A DNA stretch of 64,000 nt. It comes from Acidobacteriota bacterium (GTDB lineage Bacteria > Acidobacteriota > Blastocatellia > Pyrinomonadales > Pyrinomonadaceae). The translations under genes were made by a program, and so were the position numbers. A model generated the notes under the pieces. That model worked only from the letters and a program-made list of their open reading frames with translations. It searched no databases and had not been told where the DNA came from. Of this stretch, positions 1-8,476 are shown in pieces. The stretch covers positions 444,001 to 508,000 of the forward strand of contig CP065003.1 in assembly GCA_016700175.1 (NCBI GenBank). Reading direction: 5' to 3'. Each line of letters starts with the position of its first letter. The stretch's first letter is position 1.

Positions 1-765
1 ATCACGTACAACTACACGGTTTCCGGCGGACGCATCGTCGGCCAGGGCGCGAACGTGACCTGGGACCTCAGCGGAGTCAACACCGGTACGTACACGATCA
101 CGGTTGCTGTAGATGACGGCTGCGGAGTCTGTTCGGAGACGAAGACCGAAACGGTCGAAGTTGTCGAATGCGACTGCGTCAAGGTATGCGAATGCCCGAC
201 TCTCACAGTTGACGGTCCTGCTTCGGCAGTAAAACCGGGCGATACGATGACGTTCAGGGCGAATGTTGTCGGCGGCAACCAGCAGAACATCACTTATAAC
301 TGGACGGTCAGCCAGGGTACGATCGTCAGCGGTCAGGGCACGCCCCAGATCGTTGTCGGCACCGAGGGCCTTGAGGACACCAACATTCAGGCCACGGTCA
401 CGATCACCGGCGACGAAGGCTGCAACTGCGAAGAGTCCGCCTCCGAAACTGGCGTGATAATAGGTGTGCCGGAACCCGATCTGGTCGACGAGTTCGGTCC
501 TATCCCGAACAACGACGTGAAGGCCAGGCTCGACATCTTCGCCAACAGGCTGGCGAACGAGCCGACGTCCTCCGGATACATCGTCAACTACGGCAGTGCT
601 CGCGACGTTACGCGCCGCGAACAGCTGATCCGCACCTACCTGGTCAGCGACAAGGGCATCGATCCTTCGAGGCTCGTGTTCGTGAACGGCGGCGTCGAGA
701 GCGCCATCCGCACCAGGCTGTGGATCGTTCCTGCCGGTGCCGATGCCAGCACGGTGAACGAATAG
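1..765 (+). CDS. Secreted PKD/Ig-like repeat protein with OmpA-like C-terminus (5' partial)
   Basis: The reading frame is open from the first base, so the N-terminus lies outside the window; 254 residues are visible. Two Ig/PKD-like beta-sandwich repeats can be seen, each with the pattern I-T-Y-N-(Y/W)-T-V-S-x-G-x-I-V-x-G-Q-G. They are separated by short cysteine clusters of the CxC and CxxC type (CGVC, CDC, CEC, CNC). The last 95 or so residues resemble an OmpA/MotB-type peptidoglycan-binding end: a helix rich in R and L, then 'IRTYLVSDKGIDPSRLVFV' and a short strand. Known OmpA-like domains tether outer-membrane or surface proteins to peptidoglycan, so a surface-anchoring role is inferred. 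The dense paired cysteines suggest disulfides in an exported protein. A strong terminator follows. Exact family is not certain. Confidence 0.75.
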   Translation: MTYNYTVSGGRIVGQGANVTWDLSGVNTGTYTITVAVDDGCGVCSETKTETVEVVECDCVKVCECPTLTVDGPASAVKPGDTMTFRANVVGGNQQNITYNWTVSQGTIVSGQGTPQIVVGTEGLEDTNIQATVTITGDEGCNCEESASETGVIIGVPEPDLVDEFGPIPNNDVKARLDIFANRLANEPTSSGYIVNYGSARDVTRREQLIRTYLVSDKGIDPSRLVFVNGGVESAIRTRLWIVPAGADASTVNE

Positions 766-806
766 TCCTTAGCTCCCGAGCCTTCGGGTAAGGGACATTC
801 TTCCGA

Positions 807-840
807 ACGGGAGGCGGCGATCCGCCTCCCGTTTTTTTTT
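807..840 (+). terminator. Rho-independent terminator after the PKD/OmpA-like gene
   Basis: An 11-bp perfect stem (807-817 with 822-832) closes a CGAT tetraloop and runs directly into a stretch of nine T residues. It lies about 40 bases after the stop codon at 765. Confidence 0.92.
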
Positions 841-989
841 GTTTTGAAGGGGTTTAACAAAGACAGGCGCCAGAATTGTAGACAACATCGATTCGATGGG
901 GTAACATCATCAACTACGGTTGTACTGATCGTCCTTTCCCATAATCTTCAATCGGGTCGACCACAAGAGTTAAACCTCTACATCAAGTT

Positions 990-3140
990 ATGAATTCAAG
1001 ATCTATCTGGAACGTCTTGCGGGTGAAACTGACCGTTGCGGTCCTTTCGCTGTTTGTTGTGACCGGTTTTGCGAGCGACGAGATCGCGAAGTTCAGGCAG
1101 TGGCAGAACATTGGACCCTCGGGCGGCGACGTCCGTGCTATTGAGGTCGATCCGAAGAACAAGAATCATCTGTTCCTGACAACTCTGGACGGGCAGATCT
1201 ACGGATCTTACGACGCGGGAACGACGTGGGAGCTTCTTGCAAACCTTCACGAGCCTCAGCTGGTGCTCGACGACTTGATCATCGATCCGAGGGATTCGAA
1301 CATCCTCTACGTCGCGGGGCACCGCGGCAAACGTCCGGGAGGCTTCTTCAAGAGCATCGACGGCGGAAAGAACTGGAAAGCGGCGAAGGAGCTCAAGGGT
1401 GAATCGATCCACGCGATGGTCCAGGCTTCAAAGGACCCGAATATGCTCCTTGTCGGCTCCGTAAGCGGCGTGTGGGTCTCAAGGGATTCCGGAGACACGT
1501 GGACGAAATTCTCGTCAAACACGACGCCCGAGAAGCTCGACGCACTGGCGATCGATCCGCGCGACACCAATATCATCTATGCCGGCACCTGGTGGCGCGC
1601 ATACAAAACGACCGACGGAGGCAACAACTGGCGGCTTGTGAAGGACGGAATGATCGACGATTCGGACGTGTTCGCGATCGACATCAATCCGGAGAATCCC
1701 GATCATGTCATCGCGTCCGCATGTTCGGGCATTTACGAATCGACGAACGGGGGCGAGAAGTGGCGAAAAATTCAAGGTATTCCTTCGCAGTCGAGGCGAA
1801 CCAGGGACATCGTTCAGCACCCGGCCAAGACGGGCGTTATTTTTGCGGGCACGACCGAGGGTCTCTGGATGAGTACGAACGGAGGAAGGTCCTGGCGGAT
1901 GACGACGACCAAGGACACGATCGTGAACTCGATCGCGGTACATCCGGAAGCGCCTGACCGTGTTTTCATCGGAACTGACAACAACGGTGTGATGGTCTCG
2001 CTCGACGGCGGCCGCACGTTCCAGCAGAGCAACGGGAACTTCAGCAGCCGCTTCACCTACAACCTTACCCCTGACGTTGAGCAGAAGAACCGACTTTACG
2101 CGGTGACGATAAACACAGCCGGCGGCGGAGGGTATGTTTTCATCAGCGACGACTTCGGTCAGACCTGGTCGCCTTCTGTAAAAGGGCTGGATACCGGAAG
2201 GACGACACCTTATTCGATCGTCCAGGACAGGACCGATCCGCAGATCCTTTATCTCGCTTCGAATTTCGGCATCTACAGGTCGCCCGACCGGGGAGCAAGC
2301 TGGAAGCTGATCGAGGCGCCGAAACCTGCTCGCCGGAAGCGTTCGAGGCGAGGCGCGAAGGCCGAGCCGAAGCCGGAACCCGGTACTGTTCCCGCACTTG
2401 AGACCAAGATCAATATTCTCACCTACACGGAGGACGGAAAGGACGGGCTTTACGCTGGCACGAACAACGGCCTTTATGTAACGTACGACGTCGCGAAAGG
2501 CTGGAAAAAGCTCGAGTTCGGAGAAGGCTTCAGCGAGCAGGTGTTCGCCGTGCACGTCAATCCGAAGATGCCTCAGATAATCTGGGCGGGTACTGCGAAC
2601 TCGGGTGTTCTTATGTCGAACGATTCGGGCGCGACTTGGACGAAGATGGAAGGCGTCCCCGACAAGTATCCGGTCAGCACGATCATTTCGGACCCGACGA
2701 AGCCGGAGCGGCTTTATGTCGGGTTGATCCACACGATCTATCTTTCCAGAGACTTCGGCAAGACCTGGGTCAAGCGCGGCGGAAACCTTCCGCTCGGAAA
2801 CTACACGTCGATCCTGATCGATCCCGACAACACTGACGAGGTGTACGCCGCAAGCGCCCTCGAGCAGGACGGCGGGATCTACTTCTCGCAGGACGCGGGA
2901 TGGACCTGGCGAAGGATCGACGGTCACGAGGAAGAGCTGGCGAGCCATCGCGTGTGGAGCCTGGTGTTCAGTCCTTCAAATCCGAACCAGTTGCTTGCCG
3001 GTACCCATTCGTCCGGGATCTACCAGTTCGAAAGGACTGGTGGCGCCGCGCGGCGGAAAGCGGCGACAGCTTCAAACAGCGAGTTTTCCGATTCGAATCC
3101 CGAGGCCTTGAAGAAGTCGGCGACCTCGAATCAGAAGTAG
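990..3140 (+). CDS. Secreted Asp-box (BNR/VPS10-type) beta-propeller protein
   Basis: This 716-residue protein starts with a signal peptide (basic start, hydrophobic stretch to about residue 28). I count 13 Asp-box motifs of the form S-x-D-x-G-x-T-W, for example SYDAGTTW, SIDGGKNW, SRDSGDTW, SNDSGATW, SRDFGKTW and SQDAGWTW, spaced about 40-60 residues apart. These mark the turns of beta-propeller blades in sialidase, sortilin/VPS10 and Ycf48-like proteins. The repeated segment 'D-P-x-x-x-x-x-x-Y-A-G-T' between boxes is also typical. A Lys/Arg/Pro-rich linker (about residues 445-470) splits the propeller into two parts. No sialidase catalytic Arg triad is evident, so a binding or scaffold role outside the cytoplasm is more likely than hydrolysis. 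The gene stands alone, flanked by terminators. Confidence 0.85.
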   Translation: MNSRSIWNVLRVKLTVAVLSLFVVTGFASDEIAKFRQWQNIGPSGGDVRAIEVDPKNKNHLFLTTLDGQIYGSYDAGTTWELLANLHEPQLVLDDLIIDPRDSNILYVAGHRGKRPGGFFKSIDGGKNWKAAKELKGESIHAMVQASKDPNMLLVGSVSGVWVSRDSGDTWTKFSSNTTPEKLDALAIDPRDTNIIYAGTWWRAYKTTDGGNNWRLVKDGMIDDSDVFAIDINPENPDHVIASACSGIYESTNGGEKWRKIQGIPSQSRRTRDIVQHPAKTGVIFAGTTEGLWMSTNGGRSWRMTTTKDTIVNSIAVHPEAPDRVFIGTDNNGVMVSLDGGRTFQQSNGNFSSRFTYNLTPDVEQKNRLYAVTINTAGGGGYVFISDDFGQTWSPSVKGLDTGRTTPYSIVQDRTDPQILYLASNFGIYRSPDRGASWKLIEAPKPARRKRSRRGAKAEPKPEPGTVPALETKINILTYTEDGKDGLYAGTNNGLYVTYDVAKGWKKLEFGEGFSEQVFAVHVNPKMPQIIWAGTANSGVLMSNDSGATWTKMEGVPDKYPVSTIISDPTKPERLYVGLIHTIYLSRDFGKTWVKRGGNLPLGNYTSILIDPDNTDEVYAASALEQDGGIYFSQDAGWTWRRIDGHEEELASHRVWSLVFSPSNPNQLLAGTHSSGIYQFERTGGAARRKAATASNSEFSDSNPEALKKSATSNQK

Positions 3141-3166
3141 CTTCGGCTGTTTGGTTGAACTCAGAC

Positions 3167-3195
3167 AAAGGCGGCTTTTCCGGCCGCCTTTTCTG
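3167..3195 (+). terminator. Terminator after the Asp-box propeller gene
   Basis: Stem AAAGGCGGC (3167-3175) pairs with GCCGCCTTT (3183-3191) around a 7-base loop, followed by a T-rich tail. Confidence 0.8.
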
Positions 3196-3198
3196 TAT

Positions 3199-3228
3199 TT
3201 GAACGATGCTTGAACGGGCACTTATAAT
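3199..3228 (+). promoter_or_regulatory. Sigma-70-type promoter for bshC, possibly leaderless
   Basis: TTGAAC at 3199-3204 and a perfect TATAAT at 3223-3228 are separated by 18 bases. The start codon of bshC is at 3235, only six bases after the -10 box. Transcription would therefore begin at or next to the ATG, and no Shine-Dalgarno sequence is visible. Confidence 0.7.
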
Positions 3229-3234
3229 ACCCGG

Positions 3235-4890
3235 ATGAACGACCAACCGGGAACAGCCGCCGACACGCGGCAATTCGAGATCTCCAGACTCGATCTTCAA
3301 AGGGTTCCCGGACAATCCGCGCTTTTCCTGGATTTTCTCCACGATCACAAGAAAGTCTCGAAGTTCTATCCGGTCTTGGACCGAGAACTGTCTGACGTAG
3401 CCGAAGACGTGCTCGCAAACTACGTCGTCGACCGGTTCGGACTGTGCGCGATGCTGGAGTTCTTCAACCGAGGGCTCGGATGCGGCGGGCAGACGCTATC
3501 TAACATCGAGCGCCTTCGTTCTGAATCGTGCGTAGCGGTGATGACCGGCCAGCAGGCGGGACTATTCTCCGGTCCGGCGTACACGGTCTACAAGGCGATA
3601 TCCGCTATCCGTCTTGCGCGCGAACTATCGGAGAGCGGGATCCCTGCCGTGCCCGTGTTCTGGATCGCCTCCGAGGATCACGATCTCGATGAGGTGAGCA
3701 CGACCCGGATCCCTGACGTTGTTGGAGGAATTGCGGACGTTGTTTACAAGTCAGGCCCGGAGGTCGAAGGGCTTCCTGTCGGGGATGTAAGATTCGGCGA
3801 GACCATCGGCCGCCTGGTCGAAGAAGCGTCGGAACGCCTGGCCTCCAAGCACGCGGGTGAACTGCTCGCACGAAGCTACGACGAAGGCGAGACCTTCTCT
3901 TCGGCGTTCGGAAAGCTTCTTACGCAGCTTCTTGGTGAGCAGGGCCTGATCTTCGTTTCTCCTTTGAACCCCGGGTTCAGGAAACTCGCCGCACCGCTCG
4001 TGACGATGGCCGTGGAGAGCTCCGCAGAGATCGGTGAAGCTCTTCGGCAAAGGGACTCCGAGCTGCAAAAAAGCGGCTATCACTCGCAGGTCCGTATAGG
4101 CGATGATTTCTTCCCTTTCTTTCTTATCGACGATGGCAGAAAACGCGTTCCGCTCAGGCTTGCGGGCCGAGAGGCAGTCAGCAGGCAGGACACCAACGAG
4201 CAGATATCGCTTTCCGAACTACTCGAAGGGTTCTCGAAGAACCCGTCTATCCTGAGCCCGAACGCGATAATGAGACCCGTCGTCCAGGACTTCGTCTTTC
4301 CGAACGTCTGCTACTTCGGAGGAAGCGCCGAAGTCGCCTACTTCGCCCAGAATTCCGCCGTTTACGGGATCCTCGAACGGCCTTCGGTGCCCATTCGCCA
4401 CCGTGCCTCCTTCACGATACTCGAGCCAAAGAACCGCCGAACGATGCTCAGTTACTCGCTCGGCTTCGAAGACGTCTTGAAGGGTAGAGACGAGGTGACC
4501 GCGACCGTGATCGAGAAGTATCTGGATCCGGAGACCGCAGAAGCCTTTAGGAACACCCGGTCGGAGTTCGAGTCACTGATCGCCGAACTGCATAGTAGGC
4601 TCGAAAACAGCGAGCCGACGCTGGCCGATAGCCTTGCGAAACGCAGGAAGAAGATCCTCTGGCACATCGATACGCTGCACAAGAAGTTTCTGAAGGCCGA
4701 ATCCTTCAAGGACGACGTCGCCGCAAGACGACTGGCTTACCTGTTCAGCACCGTGCTGCCCGACGGAGAGCTCCAGGAACGGACCGTCAATTTTCTATAC
4801 TTTTACGCCCAATTCGGCGAACGCCTGATCGACTGGCTGATAGAGGCCGCCGACGCGCAAGGAAAAGAACACACGGTACTTTCATTCTGA
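3235..4890 (+). CDS. bshC: Bacillithiol biosynthesis cysteine-adding enzyme BshC
   Basis: The 551-residue length matches the BshC family (about 540). Signatures seen are T-G-Q-Q-A-G-L-F-S-G-P-A-Y-T at about 104-117 and F-W-I-A-S-E-D-H-D-L-D-E at about 142-153, the conserved nucleotide-binding core of this family. A C-terminal charged helical region (about 440-510) corresponds to the coiled-coil dimerisation part. BshC is the last enzyme of bacillithiol synthesis, joining cysteine to glucosaminyl-malate in the cytoplasm. bshA and bshB are not in this window. The next gene starts six bases after the stop, so the two are probably co-transcribed. The start is the first ATG after the clear -10 box. 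Confidence 0.93.
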   Translation: MNDQPGTAADTRQFEISRLDLQRVPGQSALFLDFLHDHKKVSKFYPVLDRELSDVAEDVLANYVVDRFGLCAMLEFFNRGLGCGGQTLSNIERLRSESCVAVMTGQQAGLFSGPAYTVYKAISAIRLARELSESGIPAVPVFWIASEDHDLDEVSTTRIPDVVGGIADVVYKSGPEVEGLPVGDVRFGETIGRLVEEASERLASKHAGELLARSYDEGETFSSAFGKLLTQLLGEQGLIFVSPLNPGFRKLAAPLVTMAVESSAEIGEALRQRDSELQKSGYHSQVRIGDDFFPFFLIDDGRKRVPLRLAGREAVSRQDTNEQISLSELLEGFSKNPSILSPNAIMRPVVQDFVFPNVCYFGGSAEVAYFAQNSAVYGILERPSVPIRHRASFTILEPKNRRTMLSYSLGFEDVLKGRDEVTATVIEKYLDPETAEAFRNTRSEFESLIAELHSRLENSEPTLADSLAKRRKKILWHIDTLHKKFLKAESFKDDVAARRLAYLFSTVLPDGELQERTVNFLYFYAQFGERLIDWLIEAADAQGKEHTVLSF

Positions 4891-4896
4891 AAGAAT

Positions 4897-5397
4897 ATGA
4901 AACTGCTTGTTAGGATCGAAGGCGAGAAACGCGAGGTGTCGGTAACGCGCGAAGGGAAGAAGGTCGTTGCCGAGATCGACGGAAGAGTCTACGAGCTCGT
5001 CGAGTCGAGACCCGAGCCCGGCGTTTACCATTTCAAACACGGCAATGATGTGCGGGAATTCACCGTTCTTCCGGAGAAGAAAGGCGAGTTTTCGGTTTCC
5101 GGCGACTCAGCCGCGTTTGATGTTTCCGTGTCGGACCCCAGAAAGCTCGGATCGGCCTCAGCCGCGGGGGCGGAGGCCGACGGGGTTGCGGAGATCCGAA
5201 CGCAGATGCCGGGCAAGATAGTCCGCGTGCTGGTATTGGAAGGTGACGAGGTGTCGACCGGCGACGGGGTGATCGTCGTGGAAGCGATGAAAATGCAGAA
5301 CGAGATGCGATCGCCGAAGGACGGGACCGTGAAGAAGATCGCGAAGTCGGAAGGCGACACGGTTAACGCGGGCGATGTCCTGGTCGTGATCGAGTGA
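4897..5397 (+). CDS. Biotin carboxyl carrier protein (acyl-CoA carboxylase type)
   Basis: This is a 166-residue protein whose last 70 residues form a biotinyl/lipoyl domain. The biotinylation motif E-A-M-K-M is at 129-133, with K132 as the expected attachment site, and the MPGK strand at 104-107 is the usual start of the fold. The N-terminal 85 residues form a beta-rich segment like the BT linker of propionyl- or acetyl-CoA carboxylase alpha subunits. A role in carrying carboxyl-biotin between a biotin carboxylase and a carboxyltransferase is known for the family. No such partner is encoded nearby, so the carboxylase must be elsewhere. It follows bshC by six bases; whether that pairing has meaning is open. 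Confidence 0.9.
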   Translation: MKLLVRIEGEKREVSVTREGKKVVAEIDGRVYELVESRPEPGVYHFKHGNDVREFTVLPEKKGEFSVSGDSAAFDVSVSDPRKLGSASAAGAEADGVAEIRTQMPGKIVRVLVLEGDEVSTGDGVIVVEAMKMQNEMRSPKDGTVKKIAKSEGDTVNAGDVLVVIE

Positions 5398-5409
5398 ACT
5401 GATCAGCGC

Positions 5410-5582
5410 ACAACGTTCACTGCTCAATGATCAATGGTCATCGATCAAGGGAATCAGGGAGAATCAGGGATTCACGATGTACACGGGGTTACGCCGGCAG
5501 ACGCTTGAAAATCGCCTCGAGTTACCGACACGCACTGATATGAGGTCATTGATCGATGTGCATTGAAAGATGATCACTGATC
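5410..5582. repeat. Intergenic TCAATGATCAATG-type repeat, two inverted blocks
   Basis: The gap between the biotin carrier and mutL contains a block of AATGATCAATGGTCATCGATCA at about 5424-5445 and an oppositely oriented relative near 5548-5580. The same words recur near 26940, 43215 and 60458. Between the two blocks is a short 'GGGAATCAGGGAGAATCAGGGATTC' tract. No gene is visible here. Confidence 0.6.
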
Positions 5583-5587
5583 CTTGT

Positions 5588-7483
5588 TCAAGTGCGGTGA
5601 AATCTCCGCTCGATGTCCTTCATTGTCAGCCTAAGGATCACGGGCCGTCCGTGCGGGCAGGTTGTCGGCGAAGACGTAGTGAATAGCCTGTCCACCATCC
5701 ACGCCATCTTCTCTTCAGTCAGCTTCATATTTATCTTCACAGCGGCCTTGCAGGCAAGCGAGGCGGCGATCTCGTCCCTGAATGCCGCTCGGGTGCCCTT
5801 GCGTTTCGACTTGTCCGCCGAATCAAGCAGTTCCGCAAGCAGATTCGCGATGTCCATTTGCGGCAGGCCATTCGGGACGCTTTGAACCGCGACGGTCCTT
5901 CCGGACAGTTCCCTCACCCCGAATCCCGCATTCTCTAGATCTTCCTTCACCTCCGGGAAGATCTCCGCCTGGGCAGGCGTCAGGTCGATCGTCTCCGGGA
6001 CGAGAAGGTGCTGGGATTCGACGGGCCTTTGATCTTCACGGATTCGGAACTTGTCGAAAAGAATTCGCTCGTGGGCGACGTGCTGGTCGATCAAAAGAAG
6101 TCCCTGATCGTCCTGGGCGATTATGAAGCTGTCGTGCAGCTGGCCCATAGGCCGTATCGCCCCCGGATCAAGGTCCTCGACCTCCAGAGGCTTCGGCAAT
6201 GACTCGGCGGAATCGAAGACCGGGACGCCGGCAGCCGGTTCAGCCCCCGACAGATCTTCAAACGATTGTGAAGAAGGCACTTCCGGGGAAACGGCGGCCC
6301 TCTCTTCCGCGATCCGTTCGAAATCACCGGCGTCGGCGGGAATGCGGAAGTCGATCCTCTCCTGAGGCGCGTCGGGTTCGGACTCCGGCGGCTCGTATTC
6401 CGCTTCGGCCGTGGCAACTCGTCCGGAGACGTCGAAAGACGCCGGCGATTCGGATGCGCCGGCAGATCGCGCCGCGGCGCCTATCCCGGCATCGGCAAGC
6501 GCCGCTTTCACTGCCTCCGCGATCACGTCACGTACAGCCAGCGCTCTCCGGAATCTCACTTCCGTCTTGGCCGGATGCACGTTCACATCGATCTCCTCGA
6601 GAGGTATGTCCAGGAAAAGCAGCGCCACCGGATAGACTCCGTGCGGAAGCACCGAACGGTAGCCTTCCTGCAGTCCCGCAGAGATCAGCCTGTCTTTTAC
6701 GAACCGGCCGTTGATGAAGAAGTACTGTGCGTCGCGCGTCGTGCGTCTCTCGCGGGGAGCCGAGACGAATCCGCTGACATTGGCGACGAACTCGCGCCCG
6801 CCTTCCACAGGGAGCAGGCTCTCGATCAATCTTGGCCCGAATATCTGAAAAGCCCTTTCCTTCAGATTCTTTGCCGGGACCGTCCGGATCAGTTCGCGTC
6901 CGTTGCTCTTCAGCGAAAAGGCCACGGCCGGATTCGCGAGCGCGTAATGCGTGACGATGCTCGTGATATGAAAGTTCTCTGTGGCCTGTGACCGCATGAA
7001 CTTTCGGCGGGCCGGCGTGTTGAAGAAAAGGTCGCGGACCGCGACGGTCGTTCCGGTCGGACGTGCGGCCTCCCGCACGTCCGAGAGCGTTCCGCCCTCG
7101 ATCAGAACCCGTGTTCCTGAAGGTCCGTCGTGGACCTTCGTGATCATCTCGACTTTTGCGACGGAAGCTATCGAGGCGAGGGCTTCGCCCCGGAACCCAA
7201 GGGTGCGTATCCGGCCGAGGTCCTCTTCGGTCTTTATCTTCGAAGTGGCGTGCCGTTCGAACGCAAGCAGAGCGTCCTCGCGGATCATTCCTTCGCCGTC
7301 GTCTGCGACCTGCATCAAACGCCGTCCTCCGAGCTCGATCTCGATAACTATCCGGGTGGAGCCGGCGTCGAGCGCGTTCTCAACGAGTTCCTTCACCACG
7401 GAAGCGGGTCTCTCGACCACTTCGCCCGCGGCGATCTGATTCGAGAGATGGTCGGGGAGGACGATTATCTTGCCGGTAATCAT
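5588..7483 (-). CDS. mutL: DNA mismatch repair protein MutL
   Basis: A 631-residue MutL with both halves intact. The N-terminal GHKL ATPase shows ENALDAGS (35-42), DDGEGM (61-66) and GFRGEAL (97-103). A variable acidic linker spans about 340-440, followed by the C-terminal dimerisation domain. The endonuclease-type motifs are present: DQHVAHERI (466-474), ACKAAVK (577-583) and CPHGRP (609-614). This suggests a nicking MutL of the kind found in bacteria without MutH. Two motif positions differ from the usual DQHA-x2-E-x4-E: Val replaces Ala, and Asp replaces the final Glu. The protein couples MutS mismatch recognition to strand incision. A small Cys-rich gene ends three bases before its start codon. 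Confidence 0.96.
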   Translation of the reverse strand: MITGKIIVLPDHLSNQIAAGEVVERPASVVKELVENALDAGSTRIVIEIELGGRRLMQVADDGEGMIREDALLAFERHATSKIKTEEDLGRIRTLGFRGEALASIASVAKVEMITKVHDGPSGTRVLIEGGTLSDVREAARPTGTTVAVRDLFFNTPARRKFMRSQATENFHITSIVTHYALANPAVAFSLKSNGRELIRTVPAKNLKERAFQIFGPRLIESLLPVEGGREFVANVSGFVSAPRERRTTRDAQYFFINGRFVKDRLISAGLQEGYRSVLPHGVYPVALLFLDIPLEEIDVNVHPAKTEVRFRRALAVRDVIAEAVKAALADAGIGAAARSAGASESPASFDVSGRVATAEAEYEPPESEPDAPQERIDFRIPADAGDFERIAEERAAVSPEVPSSQSFEDLSGAEPAAGVPVFDSAESLPKPLEVEDLDPGAIRPMGQLHDSFIIAQDDQGLLLIDQHVAHERILFDKFRIREDQRPVESQHLLVPETIDLTPAQAEIFPEVKEDLENAGFGVRELSGRTVAVQSVPNGLPQMDIANLLAELLDSADKSKRKGTRAAFRDEIAASLACKAAVKINMKLTEEKMAWMVDRLFTTSSPTTCPHGRPVILRLTMKDIERRFHRT

Positions 7484-7486
7484 TGG

Positions 7487-7717
7487 TTATGGAGCGGGAT
7501 CACTTTGAACCACGGGAGATTCAAGGGAAAAGCGGATCAGGCATTGTCGGCAGAGGCAGCCTTCGAACCGCCCCGCGAGCTCGGCACGCGCGTTTTCGGT
7601 CAGAGTGATCTCCGAGCACCAGCAAGACGCGACGTTGGCCCCGCAGCCGAAACTGCTTCCGCAGGCAGCACATACTTCCTCTCGGCGCTCGCTTTCCGGA
7701 GCCTGGCTTTTCCTCAT
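7487..7717 (-). CDS. Small cysteine-rich CWC-family protein
   Basis: A 76-residue protein with the spaced cysteine pattern C-x2-C-G-x2-F-x-C-G-A ... C-W-C-x3-T-L ... C-L-C-x2-C-L, matching the cysteine-rich CWC family, whose function is unknown. Zinc binding is likely from the arrangement. I prefer the ATG at 7717; a TTG at 7741 would place the start inside the terminator of the upstream peroxiredoxin gene. It ends three bases before mutL and is probably co-transcribed with it. Confidence 0.7.
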   Translation of the reverse strand: MRKSQAPESERREEVCAACGSSFGCGANVASCWCSEITLTENARAELAGRFEGCLCRQCLIRFSLESPVVQSDPAP

Positions 7718-7740
7718 CTTTCTGTCGAACCGCGGAACCA

Positions 7741-7771
7741 AAAAGAGGCCGCCGGCGATGACGGCCTCTTC
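7741..7771 (-). terminator. Terminator after the peroxiredoxin gene
   Basis: Read on the minus strand, a 9-bp stem (7763-7771 with 7744-7752) is followed by TTTTT. It sits 20 bases beyond the peroxiredoxin stop at 7791. Confidence 0.85.
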
Positions 7772-7790
7772 CGGTCGGCAAAAATCGGAT

Positions 7791-8453
7791 CTACGCCGAC
7801 GCCGAATCGGTTTCTTCCGTCTTGTTCGGCTGCGGCGTTATTCTCAAGTAGGGCTTCACCTTGCGGAATCCGGCGGGGAACTTCGCCTCCGCCTCTTCGT
7901 CGGACAGCGCCGGAACGATGATGCAGTCGTCGCCATCCCTCCAGTTCACGGGCGTCGCCACGCTGAAATTCGCCGTCAGCTGCAGCGAATCGATCACGCG
8001 CAGGATTTCGTTGAAATCCCTGCCTGTGCTCGCCGGATACGTGATCATCAGCTTGATCTTCTTGTCCGGGCCGATGACGAACACCGAACGGACGGTAAAT
8101 GTGTCGTCGGCATTCGGGTGGATCATATCGTAAAGGTCGGACACCTTGCGGTCCTCGTCAGCGATGACAGGGAAGTTGATCGCCGTTCCCTGGGTCTCGG
8201 CGACATCTTTCGCCCATTCGTGATGCGAATCCAGCGGGTCCACGCTCAGGCCGATCACCTTCACGTTGCGTTTATCGAACTCGGGCTTCAACTTCGCAGT
8301 GTAGCCGAGCTCGGTAGTGCAAACGGGGGTGAAATCTTTCGGGTGCGAAAAAAGGACGCCCCAGCTGTCTCCGAGCCATTCATGAAAGCTGATCGGTCCT
8401 TCTGTAGTCTGCGCCGTGAAATCGGGCGCCGTATCTCCTAATCTTAGTGACAT
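7791..8453 (-). CDS. 1-Cys peroxiredoxin (Prx6-type)
   Basis: A 220-residue thioredoxin-fold peroxidase. The catalytic motif F-T-P-V-C-T-T-E places the peroxidatic cysteine at C45. The C-terminal part V-N-W-R-D-G-D-D and P-A-L-S-D-E-E-A is characteristic of the long, 1-Cys Prx6/AhpC-TSA-C class rather than the typical 2-Cys class. It reduces hydrogen peroxide and alkyl hydroperoxides in the cytoplasm; the thiol reductant is not known from sequence, but bacillithiol is a reasonable guess given bshC nearby. A good Shine-Dalgarno (AAAGGAG) lies just before the ATG. Single gene with its own terminator. Confidence 0.95.
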   Translation of the reverse strand: MSLRLGDTAPDFTAQTTEGPISFHEWLGDSWGVLFSHPKDFTPVCTTELGYTAKLKPEFDKRNVKVIGLSVDPLDSHHEWAKDVAETQGTAINFPVIADEDRKVSDLYDMIHPNADDTFTVRSVFVIGPDKKIKLMITYPASTGRDFNEILRVIDSLQLTANFSVATPVNWRDGDDCIIVPALSDEEAEAKFPAGFRKVKPYLRITPQPNKTEETDSASA

Positions 8454-8476
8454 TTCGTTACTCCTTTAGCGCTTCC

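Noticed and set aside
1515..2948. Long open frame of 477 codons antisense to the Asp-box propeller gene
   Set aside because: It shadows a gene with 13 clear Asp-box motifs, is rich in Arg and Val as antisense frames of GC-rich genes are, and has no domain pattern.
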